From assembly GCF_900110755.1 (NCBI RefSeq), contig NZ_FOFF01000067.1, positions 1 through 35,995 on the forward strand: DNA of 35,995 bases, given 5' to 3'. Below are positions 1-6,602 of the stretch, piece by piece. The DNA comes from Streptomyces sp. yr375. Lineage in GTDB: Bacteria; Actinomycetota; Actinomycetes; Streptomycetales; Streptomycetaceae. How positions within the stretch are numbered: the first letter of the stretch is position 1; the number at the start of each line of letters is the position of its first letter. The notes below the pieces were generated by a model that was not told the origin of the DNA, ran no database searches, and saw nothing but the letters and a program-made list of their open reading frames with translations. Both the position numbers and the translations under genes were made by a program.

Positions 1-1
1 C

Positions 2-139
2 CAGGAGTTCCCCGACCTCGTACGCCACTACTGGCGGGCCAACAAGCTGTGGTCGGGCTCCTACTTCGCTGGAACCGTCGGCGGCGCCCCGCTCACCGTG
101 GTCAGGCAGTACATCGAGCAGCAGAACCGGCCGGTGTGA
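2..139 (+). CDS. IS200/IS605-type transposase TnpA, C-terminal end
   Basis: The window opens inside this reading frame and shows only its last 45 residues, ending in TGA at 137-139. The tail contains YWRANKLWSGSYFAGTVGG and ends VVRQYIEQQNRPV. This W..SY..TVG....V..YI..Q pattern is the usual C-terminus of the small Y1 HUH transposases of the IS200/IS605 family, which move single-stranded DNA. The HUH motif and catalytic tyrosine lie upstream of the window, so I cannot say whether the gene is intact. No tnpB gene follows; a hairpin-rich end comes directly after it. Confidence 0.8.
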   Translation, partial: QEFPDLVRHYWRANKLWSGSYFAGTVGGAPLTVVRQYIEQQNRPV

Positions 140-305
140 GCACAGCCCAGCTCCGCCGGGACCAGCAATCACGACGCTCCGCGCCGCGGGTGGTGAACAC
201 GCCGTGTCCGGCGCCGCCGGACAAGACGCGGCGACGCTCCGCGTCGCCACCATCAGATTCGCTTCACCACCGGGCTGAAGCCCGATGCACTGCGAATGAA
301 CCCCG
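140..305. mobile_element. Probable IS200/IS605 right end with hairpins
   Basis: Three perfect palindromes follow the transposase stop: GTCCGGC/GCCGGAC around a 3-nt loop (206-222), GCGACGC/GCGTCGC around TCC (231-247), and CGGGCT/AGCCCG around GA (271-284). Subterminal hairpins are what IS200/IS605 transposases recognise, and these elements lack terminal inverted repeats. The third hairpin lies inside the last codons of the neighbouring MerR gene, so the outer boundary is probably near 285-305. The exact end is inferred. Confidence 0.5.
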
Positions 306-804
306 GTAGCGCCGGGTCGGCCAGGCTCTCGGCCTGGTCGTGGAACAGGGTGATCGCGTGGTCCGGGTGGGTGGCGAACACGAGGATCCACAGGTCTCGT
401 TGCAGGTCCACCCACCGGGGCGTGAATCCCCAGCGGGCCAGGTCCTCCAGATGGGCACCGACCTCGGTGGGCAGCGGTGACAGATGCCCGGCTGCGAGGC
501 GGCGCAGGCGGGTCCGCGTTGCCCGCAGGCCATGGATACGGGCGGTGAGTTCGTCGTCGATCTCGCGCAGCGCCTCCTGGAACTCCTCGTCGTCCGCTGA
601 TCTCAGGTCCCGGATACGGGCCAGGGGGACGCCGGCTTCGGCGAGCGTGCGGATCTTGATCAGGTCGATGGCGTCGTGCGCGCCGTAGCGGCGGTAGCCG
701 GACGCATCGCGGTCGGGCTCGGGGAGCAGCCCCTTGTCGTGGTAGACGCGGATGGTCTTGACCGACACCCCGACATACCCGGCTAGCTGCCCGATCGTGA
801 TCAC
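253..804 (-). CDS. MerR-family regulator, apparently 3'-truncated by the IS end
   Basis: The first 70 residues form a typical MerR winged helix-turn-helix (ITIGQLAGYVGVSVKTIRVY, then GLL, GYRRY and IRTLAEAGVPL), followed by a dimerisation helix and an effector region with WGFTPRWVDLQRDLW. The GTG at 804 is chosen because the MerR fold starts right there; an in-frame ATG at 852 would add 16 unrelated residues and run into the operator. The protein is about 183 residues, short for regulators of this type as I remember them. Its last residues (GFSPVVKRI) are encoded by the hairpin region assigned to the IS end, so the native C-terminus was probably replaced. DNA binding should survive; effector sensing may not. 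It is divergent from the gene at 859. Confidence 0.8.
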   Translation of the reverse strand: MITIGQLAGYVGVSVKTIRVYHDKGLLPEPDRDASGYRRYGAHDAIDLIKIRTLAEAGVPLARIRDLRSADDEEFQEALREIDDELTARIHGLRATRTRLRRLAAGHLSPLPTEVGAHLEDLARWGFTPRWVDLQRDLWILVFATHPDHAITLFHDQAESLADPALPGFIRSASGFSPVVKRI

Positions 805-820
805 CCGGCCATCGTCCCAC

Positions 821-852
821 TTGACCCTTCCCCTGGGGCAGGGACGCAGCAT
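821..852 (+). promoter_or_regulatory. MerR-type promoter/operator between divergent genes
   Basis: A -35-like TTGACC (821-826) is followed 19-20 nt later by a weak -10 (847-852, CAGCAT). Between them lies the dyad CCCTTCCCCTGGGGCAGGG (825-843), matching on 8 of 9 arm positions about a central T at 834. A dyad between -35 and -10 with an overlong spacer is the hallmark of MerR-regulated promoters. The predicted transcript would start at or next to the ATG at 859, so it may be leaderless. The MerR gene starts at 804 on the other strand, so the site could also autoregulate. Confidence 0.65.
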
Positions 853-858
853 GGCGTC

Positions 859-1146
859 ATGACGAACACGAACATGGATCGGGAGACCTTGCGCGAGCTG
901 GCCGACGAGGGCAACGAGACCGCTCTGGACCGGCTGGCCGATCTCGCCGACGCAGCGGGCGACCTCGCGGAGCTGAGCGAGCTGTTGGACGAGGGGTCCG
1001 TGCGCGCCGGGTTCCTACTCACCCGACGCGCGGTCGCGACCGGCGACCTGCGCGAACTGCAACGGATCTCCGACGCCGGGTACGACCAGGCCGGCAGCGA
1101 GTTGGACCGGCTGCTGAAGGCACCGGCTGACGGGCAGCGGAACTGA
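859..1146 (+). CDS. Small acidic helical-repeat protein, predicted MerR target
   Basis: This 95-residue protein of unknown function has short imperfect repeats built on DEGNETALDRLADLADAAGD, ELSELLDEGS and ISDAGYDQAGSELDRLL. The pattern of paired short helices with DEG/DAG turns resembles Sel1- or ankyrin-like scaffolds that bind other proteins. There is no signal peptide or membrane segment. The ATG sits immediately downstream of the MerR-type promoter, with no room for a conventional ribosome-binding site, which fits leaderless translation. It is the only obvious target of the divergent MerR gene. The biochemical role is unknown. Confidence 0.7.
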   Translation: MTNTNMDRETLRELADEGNETALDRLADLADAAGDLAELSELLDEGSVRAGFLLTRRAVATGDLRELQRISDAGYDQAGSELDRLLKAPADGQRN

Positions 1147-1384
1147 GCGTCCGACCGGCCGCGGCGGCCGCGCTTCAGGCCGCGGCCATGGAGTTCAGCT
1201 CGCGGCCGGCGCGCTCAGCCACAGTACGCGGCAGGTCGAACCTGTGCATGTGGGCGAGAGAGTGCACTGACCGCTTGGGTTCTGTGAGTCGTGCGAACAA
1301 GTCCATGGCGTCGAGCGGTCGGCCTCCCCATCGGATGCGTTGCCCGCTGCGGGCCTCGGCACATGAGCACCGCCGACGCCGCGC

Positions 1385-1399
1385 TACAGTGAAACGGTG
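1385..1399 (+). promoter_or_regulatory. Leaderless -10 promoter of the DUF1707 gene
   Basis: TACAGT (1385-1390) is a good TANNNT -10 box ending six nucleotides before the GTG at 1397. There is no Shine-Dalgarno sequence in front of the GTG, so transcription probably starts on the start codon, as often seen in actinobacteria. Confidence 0.6.
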
Positions 1400-1939
1400 A
1401 CGTCCCTGCCGGAAGACCCGCCGCCACGGATCAGCGAAGACGACCGCGACACGGCCGTACAGCGCCTGCAGGAGGCGTACGCCGAAGGGCACATCTCGCA
1501 CGCGGAGATGGACGAACTCCTCCACCAGGTGCTCACCGTCACGACGCACGGCGAACTCGTGTCGGCCATGGCCCCGCTCCCGCCGGAGAAGCCTGCCACC
1601 ACGTCCACCATTGCCGCCGCCGGCGGGTGGATCCGGCGACGCGGTGCATGGCGGGTGCCGCGGATCCTCAAGGTCGAGTCCGCATACGGAAAGGTGAACC
1701 TGGACCTGTCCCGGGCGGTCTTCGAGCACCCTGTCGTCGACATCGAGCTGCAACTTCCGTACGGCAGGGCCAGGATCACGGTGCCTCGCGACGCGGTCGT
1801 CGAGATCGAGGACCTGCGCGCCGGGTGGAAGGACCCGAGATACAAGCCTCGGCAGCCCTCCCGCCCTGGCGGGCCGAGGGTCCGTATCTCCGGAGTCATG
1901 GGGTACGGACGGCTGAAGATCCGCCACTCGCGGCGCTGA
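1397..1939 (+). CDS. DUF1707 domain protein
   Basis: The 180-residue protein has an N-terminal DUF1707 (SHOCT-like) helical pair at about residues 10-60: ISEDDRDTAVQRLQEAYAEG, then HAEMDELLHQVLTVTTHGEL. A proline-rich linker follows, then a C-terminal beta-rich domain (about 90-175) containing FEHPVVDIELQLPYGRARI and a GYGRLKI ending, like the cell-wall-stress LiaF/toast_rack-type sheet found in many DUF1707 proteins. There is no transmembrane helix, so it should be cytoplasmic or peripheral. The GTG start is supported by the leaderless promoter. Family members are poorly characterised; several are linked to envelope stress or development. It stands alone between a 250-nt gap and the DUF3592 gene. 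Confidence 0.85.
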   Translation: MTSLPEDPPPRISEDDRDTAVQRLQEAYAEGHISHAEMDELLHQVLTVTTHGELVSAMAPLPPEKPATTSTIAAAGGWIRRRGAWRVPRILKVESAYGKVNLDLSRAVFEHPVVDIELQLPYGRARITVPRDAVVEIEDLRAGWKDPRYKPRQPSRPGGPRVRISGVMGYGRLKIRHSRR

Positions 1940-2054
1940 GGTCCAGTTCACGGTCCGGCGCTGCTTCATCCTCGACGGCATCGCCCACCGATCCCCGCGC
2001 ACGACTTACGCTCGTTGTGCCAGGACGGACCCGCGCTGCGGAGGGAGACCAGGG

Positions 2055-2459
2055 ATGCCGCAGGGAGCCGTCGTCACCATGGCCGGGTTCACCGGAGTGA
2101 GCGGCGCGGTCGCGCTGCTGACGGGCCTCGCAGGTCTGCGGAGGATCCGTCGTCTGCGCCGTGCGGGCCTGGATGTGTGGGCGCTGGTGAAGCGCACCGG
2201 TGCGGTCGGCGCAGAGGACAACCCACGGCCGGTACTGCGGTACACGACCGAGGACGGCCGGGTCATGGAGGTCGCCTCGCCCGTGCCGGCGTCCAAATCT
2301 CGGCCCTTCGCCGAGGGCAGCCACGTGCTCGTCAGATACGACCCGGAAGATCCCCGCGAGTTGGTGTTGTACGGACACGAGCGCGCTGCGTGGGAGTACG
2401 CGATGGTGGGCGTGGGCGCCGTCTTCGTTCTCCTGGGCGCGGGCCTGCTCCTCGGATAG
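2055..2459 (+). CDS. DUF3592 family membrane protein
   Basis: The protein has 134 residues with an N-terminal hydrophobic helix (about 10-28), a small extracytoplasmic beta domain (about 40-112) and a C-terminal helix (about 115-133, MVGVGAVFVLLGAGLLLG). The middle contains PRPVLRYTTEDGR and the VLVRYDPEDPRELVLYG block typical of DUF3592, a domain of unknown function in secreted or membrane-bound actinobacterial proteins. The ATG at 2055 is preceded by a purine-rich GGAGGGAG (2040-2047) at seven nucleotides. The 3' end abuts a broken DUF4239 gene on the other strand. Confidence 0.85.
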   Translation: MPQGAVVTMAGFTGVSGAVALLTGLAGLRRIRRLRRAGLDVWALVKRTGAVGAEDNPRPVLRYTTEDGRVMEVASPVPASKSRPFAEGSHVLVRYDPEDPRELVLYGHERAAWEYAMVGVGAVFVLLGAGLLLG

Positions 2460-2718
2460 TCGGCCAGTCGGCGCACCACCGCGATGTCGCGCGGGCCTCG
2501 CCCCGGGAGGAGACCTCGGCCTTGCCGTAGGAGCCGTTGGCGGTGACCAGGACGAAGGCGAGCAGCCGGACGGTCAGCGTCCGCAGCGGGCGGCCGACGA
2601 GGTCCTTGACGGCCATGCCGGTGTCGTCGTCCTCACTGAGCAGCCGGGGTCGCAGAAAGCGGTTGGCCGCGAGTCCGACGAGCAGGGTGAGGACGGCGAC
2701 GACGATGACGAGGATCAC
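2460..2718 (-). pseudogene. 5' remnant of a DUF4239 (bestrophin-like) membrane protein gene
   Basis: A GTG at 2718 with a GGAGGG ribosome-binding site opens a frame with one membrane helix (ILVIVVAVLTLLVGLAANRF), then LLSEDDDTGMAVKDLVG and the distinctive LAFVLVTANGSYGKAEV followed by SSRGEARA. That order is the N-terminal third of DUF4239 proteins. After RGEARA (near 2488) the frame degenerates. A different frame offers IAVVRRLADY, so an indel is likely, and about 30 nt later the DUF3592 gene begins on the other strand. At least the C-terminal half of the family is missing. The start signals look intact, so a short membrane peptide could still be made. Confidence 0.7.
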
Positions 2719-2880
2719 GGGTGCGCCCCTCCGGCGGCGGAGGAGCGCGTTCGAGTGAATGCAGCGTGCTGGAGTGTTGTTGCCGGTCCCGGCTCGGTGT
2801 ACCCGAACACGGCCAACAGCGAGGCCGATCAAGGCCGCGGCCTGGGCGTCCCGGCAGAGGTCGCGTCGGGTGACGGGTGC

Positions 2881-3444
2881 TCAGCGTCTCGTCTCGTACC
2901 TGGTCAGGATCACGCCGCCGGGAAGCGTCCGCGTCTCCACCAGGTTCAGGTTCACCCAATTGTCCAGCGCGGCGAAGAACGGCGTGCCGCCGCCCACCAG
3001 GACCGGCGCGGTGGCCAGCACGTACTCGTCGATCAGCCCGGCCCGCATGGCCGCCGCGGCGAGCGTCGCGCCGCCGATGTCCATCGGGCCGCCGTCCTCG
3101 GCCTTGAGCCGGGTGATCTCGGCGACCGCGTCGCCGGTGACCAGGCGGGTGTTCCAGTCGACCTTGTCGACCGTCGAGGAGAACACCACCTTCGACATGT
3201 CCCGCCAGCGGCGCGCGAACTCGATCTCCGCCGCGGTGGCGTCCGGCCGCTGGTCGCCGGTCGGCCAGTAGGAGCTCATCGTCTGCCACAGCTTGCGCCC
3301 GTACAGCGTCAGATCGGTCGCCTGCAACCGGTCGGACCAGAACTGGAACAGCTCGTCGCTCGGCACGCTCCAGCCGATGTCGTCGCCGGGCGCGGCGATG
3401 TAGCCGTCCAGGGTCAGGTTCATGCCGTAGATCAGTTTCCGCAT
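2881..3444 (-). CDS. Dihydrofolate-reductase-like (RibD C-terminal) family protein
   Basis: The 187-residue protein begins MRKLIYGMNLTLDGYIAAP, the standard opening of the RibD C-terminal/DHFR-like fold, followed by TLYGRKLWQTM (about residue 46), VVFSSTVDKVDW (about 86), a glycine-rich IGGATLAAAAMRAGLIDEY (about 123) and VLVGGGTPFF (about 147). These blocks build the NADPH-binding Rossmann-like core. Members are NADPH-dependent reductases of mostly unknown substrate, not true folate reductases. The ATG at 3444 has a GGAAGG ribosome-binding site and fits the family start; the 41 in-frame residues upstream are unlike the family. It is a single-gene unit with a dyad just upstream (3465-3486). 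Confidence 0.88.
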   Translation of the reverse strand: MRKLIYGMNLTLDGYIAAPGDDIGWSVPSDELFQFWSDRLQATDLTLYGRKLWQTMSSYWPTGDQRPDATAAEIEFARRWRDMSKVVFSSTVDKVDWNTRLVTGDAVAEITRLKAEDGGPMDIGGATLAAAAMRAGLIDEYVLATAPVLVGGGTPFFAALDNWVNLNLVETRTLPGGVILTRYETRR

Positions 3445-3464
3445 GGTGCCGGCCTTCCGTGAGT

Positions 3465-3486
3465 CGGTCTCACACGTAACAGACCG
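3465..3486 (-). promoter_or_regulatory. Dyad upstream of the DHFR-like gene
   Basis: CGGTCT (3465-3470) and AGACCG (3481-3486) form a perfect 6-bp inverted repeat with a 10-nt spacer, 21 to 42 nt upstream of the ATG at 3444. The position suits a repressor operator overlapping the promoter or leader. No regulator gene is adjacent, so the binding protein is unknown. Confidence 0.35.
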
Positions 3487-3826
3487 GCGCGGCGCGGGAA
3501 ACTCATCAAGACCCCGCAACTCTGTTCGATGACTGAATCGCACCGGGCGTATCTCGCGTGAGCGCATGAACCGGCGGGTGTCCGCGTCTCTGGGCGCGGC
3601 CGTCGATGCCGACGGTGCGGTGCGGCGACCGTGCGCCAGCCGGACACTACGTCTGCCTGTTCCCGCCTGATTGCGGTGCCCGGGCCGACCGGGCGGACCG
3701 GGCCGATCTCGTCCGTCGTCAATGCCACGCTCCTGTCTGCTCCTTGACGACCTGTCGAGCAGCCGCCAACTCGGCTTCTACGGAACGTGCTGACTCACGG
3801 CCGCCGTCGGACGTGGGACAGATCCA
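3487..3826. other. Intergenic region upstream of the terpene cassette
   Basis: About 340 nt between the DHFR-like gene and the terpene cyclase. I see no convincing coding frame, RNA gene or remnant. It should contain the promoters of both divergent units. A TTGACG hexamer at 3744-3749 is a possible -35 for the cyclase, but no good -10 lies at the expected distance. Confidence 0.5.
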
Positions 3827-5350
3827 ATGTCTCCGGCGGCCGGGCCTCCACCTGGCGCAGAAAGGTTAAACCACCCCACAGGGGATGTTCCACGCGCCCC
3901 CCTGGAATCGGCGTTGCTGCTCGTGCTGCTGCGCCGGCGCGGCGGCCATTTGGAGCAAGTGCGGTGCCTCACCCAGTACTTGGCCACTCCGACAGCGCAA
4001 GTAACCGGATTCGACGCCGCGTTGGCACAGGCGGTGCTGCACGGCCGGACGATCGACACCGATGTCGTCGGCGACGAACTGCTGGCCGACTTCGACCACT
4101 TCTCCATCGCGAGGAAGCGGCTGCTCTTCGATGTTCATCTGGCCGTGGCGGGTGCGGTCCCCTTCGTTCCGTCCATGCTCCGCCCTGCCCGTACGGTGGC
4201 TACGGACGAGGGCGGGGACAACACTGTCATCTGGATCGAGATGATCATGCTCAGTGTCCGGGTGCTGGTCGCCCATGGCCTGGGCCTGGGCCTGACCGAG
4301 CAGATCACCGACGCGGAACGTGAACGGCTGCTGGTCCTGCTGGGCTCCAGCCCGGCGCCGGTGTGGGAGAACTACCCCACGGCGCACCTGCTGGCCCTGC
4401 TGGCCGTAGAACGGTTAGCCCCCGAACACCCCCTCGTCGGCAACGGTGTCACCGCGCTGCTGGCGTGCCGCAACCCCGACGGCGGCGTACCGAGCATGTT
4501 GGACCTGGTGGTGTTCAACACCGGATGCGCCGGGCTGGCACTGGCCCGCGCGAATGCCGAACCCGCACTGCTGAACCGCCTGTGCGACTACCTCGTCGAG
4601 CGTCAAATGCCCGACGGCGGCTGGACGTTCGGCGAGGACATGCGGCACACCGACGTGGACACCAGCGCGTACGCCGCGGCCTGTCTGGCCACCGTCGACC
4701 CCGTCCGCCACCGGGCGTCGCTGGAGCGTGCCGCCGGGTACTTCCGGGGCATCGTCGGCCACGACGGCGGGTTCCCGACCTATATGCGGGGCGACCCCTC
4801 GGAAGTCGGCATGACCGGAGGCGCGGTCAGTGCGCTGGCCTGGAACGGTGCCGATCACGCCGACCTGCTGGACGGCGCGGCCCGCCGGCTGCTCGACTCC
4901 CGGCACCAGGACGGCACCTTCGAGCGGAGCTGGAGCCTGAGCGAGGCCAACACCATCTGGCGGGCGATGTGGGCCCTGCACTCGCTGCCCGACCCGACCC
5001 GCACCGCACTCCGGCAGCGCGTCACCGACGCGGACGCCGCCTCTCTGCGCTTCCTCGCCCGGGCGCAGAATCGTGACGGCGGCTGGGGACACCGCCCGGG
5101 AGACGCCAGCGACGTCACCAGCACCTGCTACTCCCTGCTCGCCCTCTCCGCCATGGGCAAGCGCCTCGGCCAGGACGCGATCGTACGGGCGGGCGTGACC
5201 CACCTGCTGTCCCGACAGCACTCGGACGGCACCTTCACCGCGCCGCCCGACCAAGTCGGGCCACGCCCCCTGCCGTTCGACGTGCCGGTCTTCACCGACA
5301 TCTGGGTCCTACTGGCACTGACCGGCTGCGACAGCGACTGGAACTGGTGA
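3827..5350 (+). CDS. Beta-gamma class II terpene cyclase (drimenyl-diphosphate-synthase-like)
   Basis: The 507-residue protein is built of two alpha-barrel domains rich in QW-type repeats: residues 211-221 (RNPDGG), 256-266 (RQMPDGGW), 306-316, 355-365, 410-420 (AQNRDGGW) and 460-470 (RQHSDGTF). The acid motif follows the second repeat as D276-V-D278-T-S280, a DxDTS variant of the class II DxDD, with D278 the probable proton donor. There is no DDxxD class I motif. Size and layout match bacterial beta-gamma class II sesquiterpene cyclases such as drimenyl diphosphate synthase, which act on farnesyl diphosphate; the actual substrate is inferred. Two TTA leucine codons (14 and 197) suggest bldA-dependent translation. 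The start is weakly supported: no clear ribosome-binding site precedes the ATG at 3827. The stop overlaps the P450 start. Confidence 0.8.
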   Translation: MSPAAGPPPGAERLNHPTGDVPRAPLESALLLVLLRRRGGHLEQVRCLTQYLATPTAQVTGFDAALAQAVLHGRTIDTDVVGDELLADFDHFSIARKRLLFDVHLAVAGAVPFVPSMLRPARTVATDEGGDNTVIWIEMIMLSVRVLVAHGLGLGLTEQITDAERERLLVLLGSSPAPVWENYPTAHLLALLAVERLAPEHPLVGNGVTALLACRNPDGGVPSMLDLVVFNTGCAGLALARANAEPALLNRLCDYLVERQMPDGGWTFGEDMRHTDVDTSAYAAACLATVDPVRHRASLERAAGYFRGIVGHDGGFPTYMRGDPSEVGMTGGAVSALAWNGADHADLLDGAARRLLDSRHQDGTFERSWSLSEANTIWRAMWALHSLPDPTRTALRQRVTDADAASLRFLARAQNRDGGWGHRPGDASDVTSTCYSLLALSAMGKRLGQDAIVRAGVTHLLSRQHSDGTFTAPPDQVGPRPLPFDVPVFTDIWVLLALTGCDSDWNW

Positions 5351-6576
5351 ACCCCCCGACAGGAGGACGGTCCGAGGCGGACACGAACGTGGACATGAAC
5401 AACTCCCCCGGGCCACAGGGCACCTGCCCCGCCCGCGCACCGGTGCCCCTGCCCCTGCCGGTCGACCGCCCCTCCCTCCTCGACCCGCCCACCGGCCTCA
5501 CCCGACTGCGCGACGACCTTCCCGTGGCACCGCTGGCCTTCCCCGACGGTCCGCCGGGCCGGCTGGTCACCCGCTACGACGACGTGCGCGCCGCGCCGGC
5601 CGATCCCCGGCTCAGTTCCCGGATCCCCCACCTCAACTCCCACGTCCGGGCCTGTCTCATCTCCACCGCGGAGATGGCTGCCCTGCGCCCCTCCGACCTG
5701 CTCACCAGCGACCCGCCGGAACACACCCGGCTACGACGCCTGGTGGCCCGCCAGTTCACCGCCCGCCGCATGAACCAACTCGCCCCGCGCGTCCAGGACA
5801 TCGTCGACGACCACCTCGACGCCCTGGCCGCCACACCCGGCCTCGCCGACCGCGCCCGCTACCAGCGCCTCACCGCCGAACTCCTCTCCCTCGACCGCAC
5901 CCGAGAACAACTCCTCGCCAGCAAGGCGGAGTTGAAGACCTATCTGATGGGCCTGGCGCACCGGAAACGGACCGCGCCGACGGACGACGTCCTGTCCGGC
6001 CTCGTCCGAGCCCAGAGCGCCGGTACGCCCCTGTCCGACGACGAGATCGCGGCCCTCGCCCAGCTCATCCTCATCGCCGGACACGAGACCACCACCAACG
6101 TGATCGGCCTGGCCGTCCTCCTCCTGCTGCGCCCACCCCGCCTGTGGGACACCCTGCGCGGCCGGCCCGACCTGGTCGACGGCGTCATCGAGGAGACACT
6201 GCGGTACGCGACCGTGCTCCAGTTCGGACTGCTCCGCGTCGCCCGCGAACCCCTGCCCATCGCCGGCCGGCCCATCGCGGCCGGCGACCGGGTCGTCCTC
6301 CACCTGCCCGCCGCCAACCGCGACAGCAGCCGTTTCGCCGACCCCGACCACTTCGACATCCACCGCCCCGACGCCTTGCGACACCCCACCTTCGGACACG
6401 GCACCCACCACTGCCTCGGCGACCAACTCGCCCGCATCGAACTGCGCACCGTCCTCACCACCATGCTCCAGCGCTTCCCCGGCCTACGCCTCGCCGCCGA
6501 CCCCGACACGATCCCCACCCACCGACACCGGGTCATCCACGACCTCGCCGAACTCCCCGTGCACCTCACCCCGTGA
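5347..6576 (+). CDS. Cytochrome P450 of the terpene cassette, internal block missing
   Basis: Bacterial class I P450 signatures are present: RYDDVR near the N-terminus, DPPEHTRLRRLVARQF (C-helix region), AGHETTTN (I-helix oxygen-binding motif), EETLRY (ExxR) and FGHGTHHCLG with heme-ligand Cys356. The GTG at 5347 overlaps the cyclase stop (GTGA), implying coupled translation; a GTG at 5389 or ATG at 5395 is an alternative. Between DALAATPG and LADRARYQRL the usual block of about 24 residues (the E/F-helix region, normally ending in LLGVP) is absent although the frame is kept, as comparison with the P450 at 12042 shows. This may disable the enzyme or reshape its substrate pocket. The expected role is oxidation of the cyclised terpenoid. 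No ferredoxin gene is adjacent. Confidence 0.88.
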   Translation: MNPPTGGRSEADTNVDMNNSPGPQGTCPARAPVPLPLPVDRPSLLDPPTGLTRLRDDLPVAPLAFPDGPPGRLVTRYDDVRAAPADPRLSSRIPHLNSHVRACLISTAEMAALRPSDLLTSDPPEHTRLRRLVARQFTARRMNQLAPRVQDIVDDHLDALAATPGLADRARYQRLTAELLSLDRTREQLLASKAELKTYLMGLAHRKRTAPTDDVLSGLVRAQSAGTPLSDDEIAALAQLILIAGHETTTNVIGLAVLLLLRPPRLWDTLRGRPDLVDGVIEETLRYATVLQFGLLRVAREPLPIAGRPIAAGDRVVLHLPAANRDSSRFADPDHFDIHRPDALRHPTFGHGTHHCLGDQLARIELRTVLTTMLQRFPGLRLAADPDTIPTHRHRVIHDLAELPVHLTP

Positions 6577-6602
6577 CCCGCCGACCGACCAGGGTGGTGA
6601 CC

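Noticed and set aside
206..247. CRISPR-like or tRNA-like structure from the run of hairpins
   Set aside because: The stems differ in sequence, there are no spacers of equal length, and the position after a TnpA gene fits an IS end better.
1175..1345. Minus-strand frame ending in LDAMDLFARLTEPKRSVHSL and HMHRFDLPRTVAERAGREL before TGA
   Set aside because: It reads smoothly for about 55 codons but overlaps the opposite-strand DUF1707 gene upstream, has no start signal of its own and matches no family I recognise. It may be a gene remnant, but support is too thin.
2719..2880. Possible membrane-protein tail (ALIGLA, LLAVFGYTEP in another frame) on the minus strand
   Set aside because: It needs a frameshift within a few codons, and the segment is too short to separate from chance.
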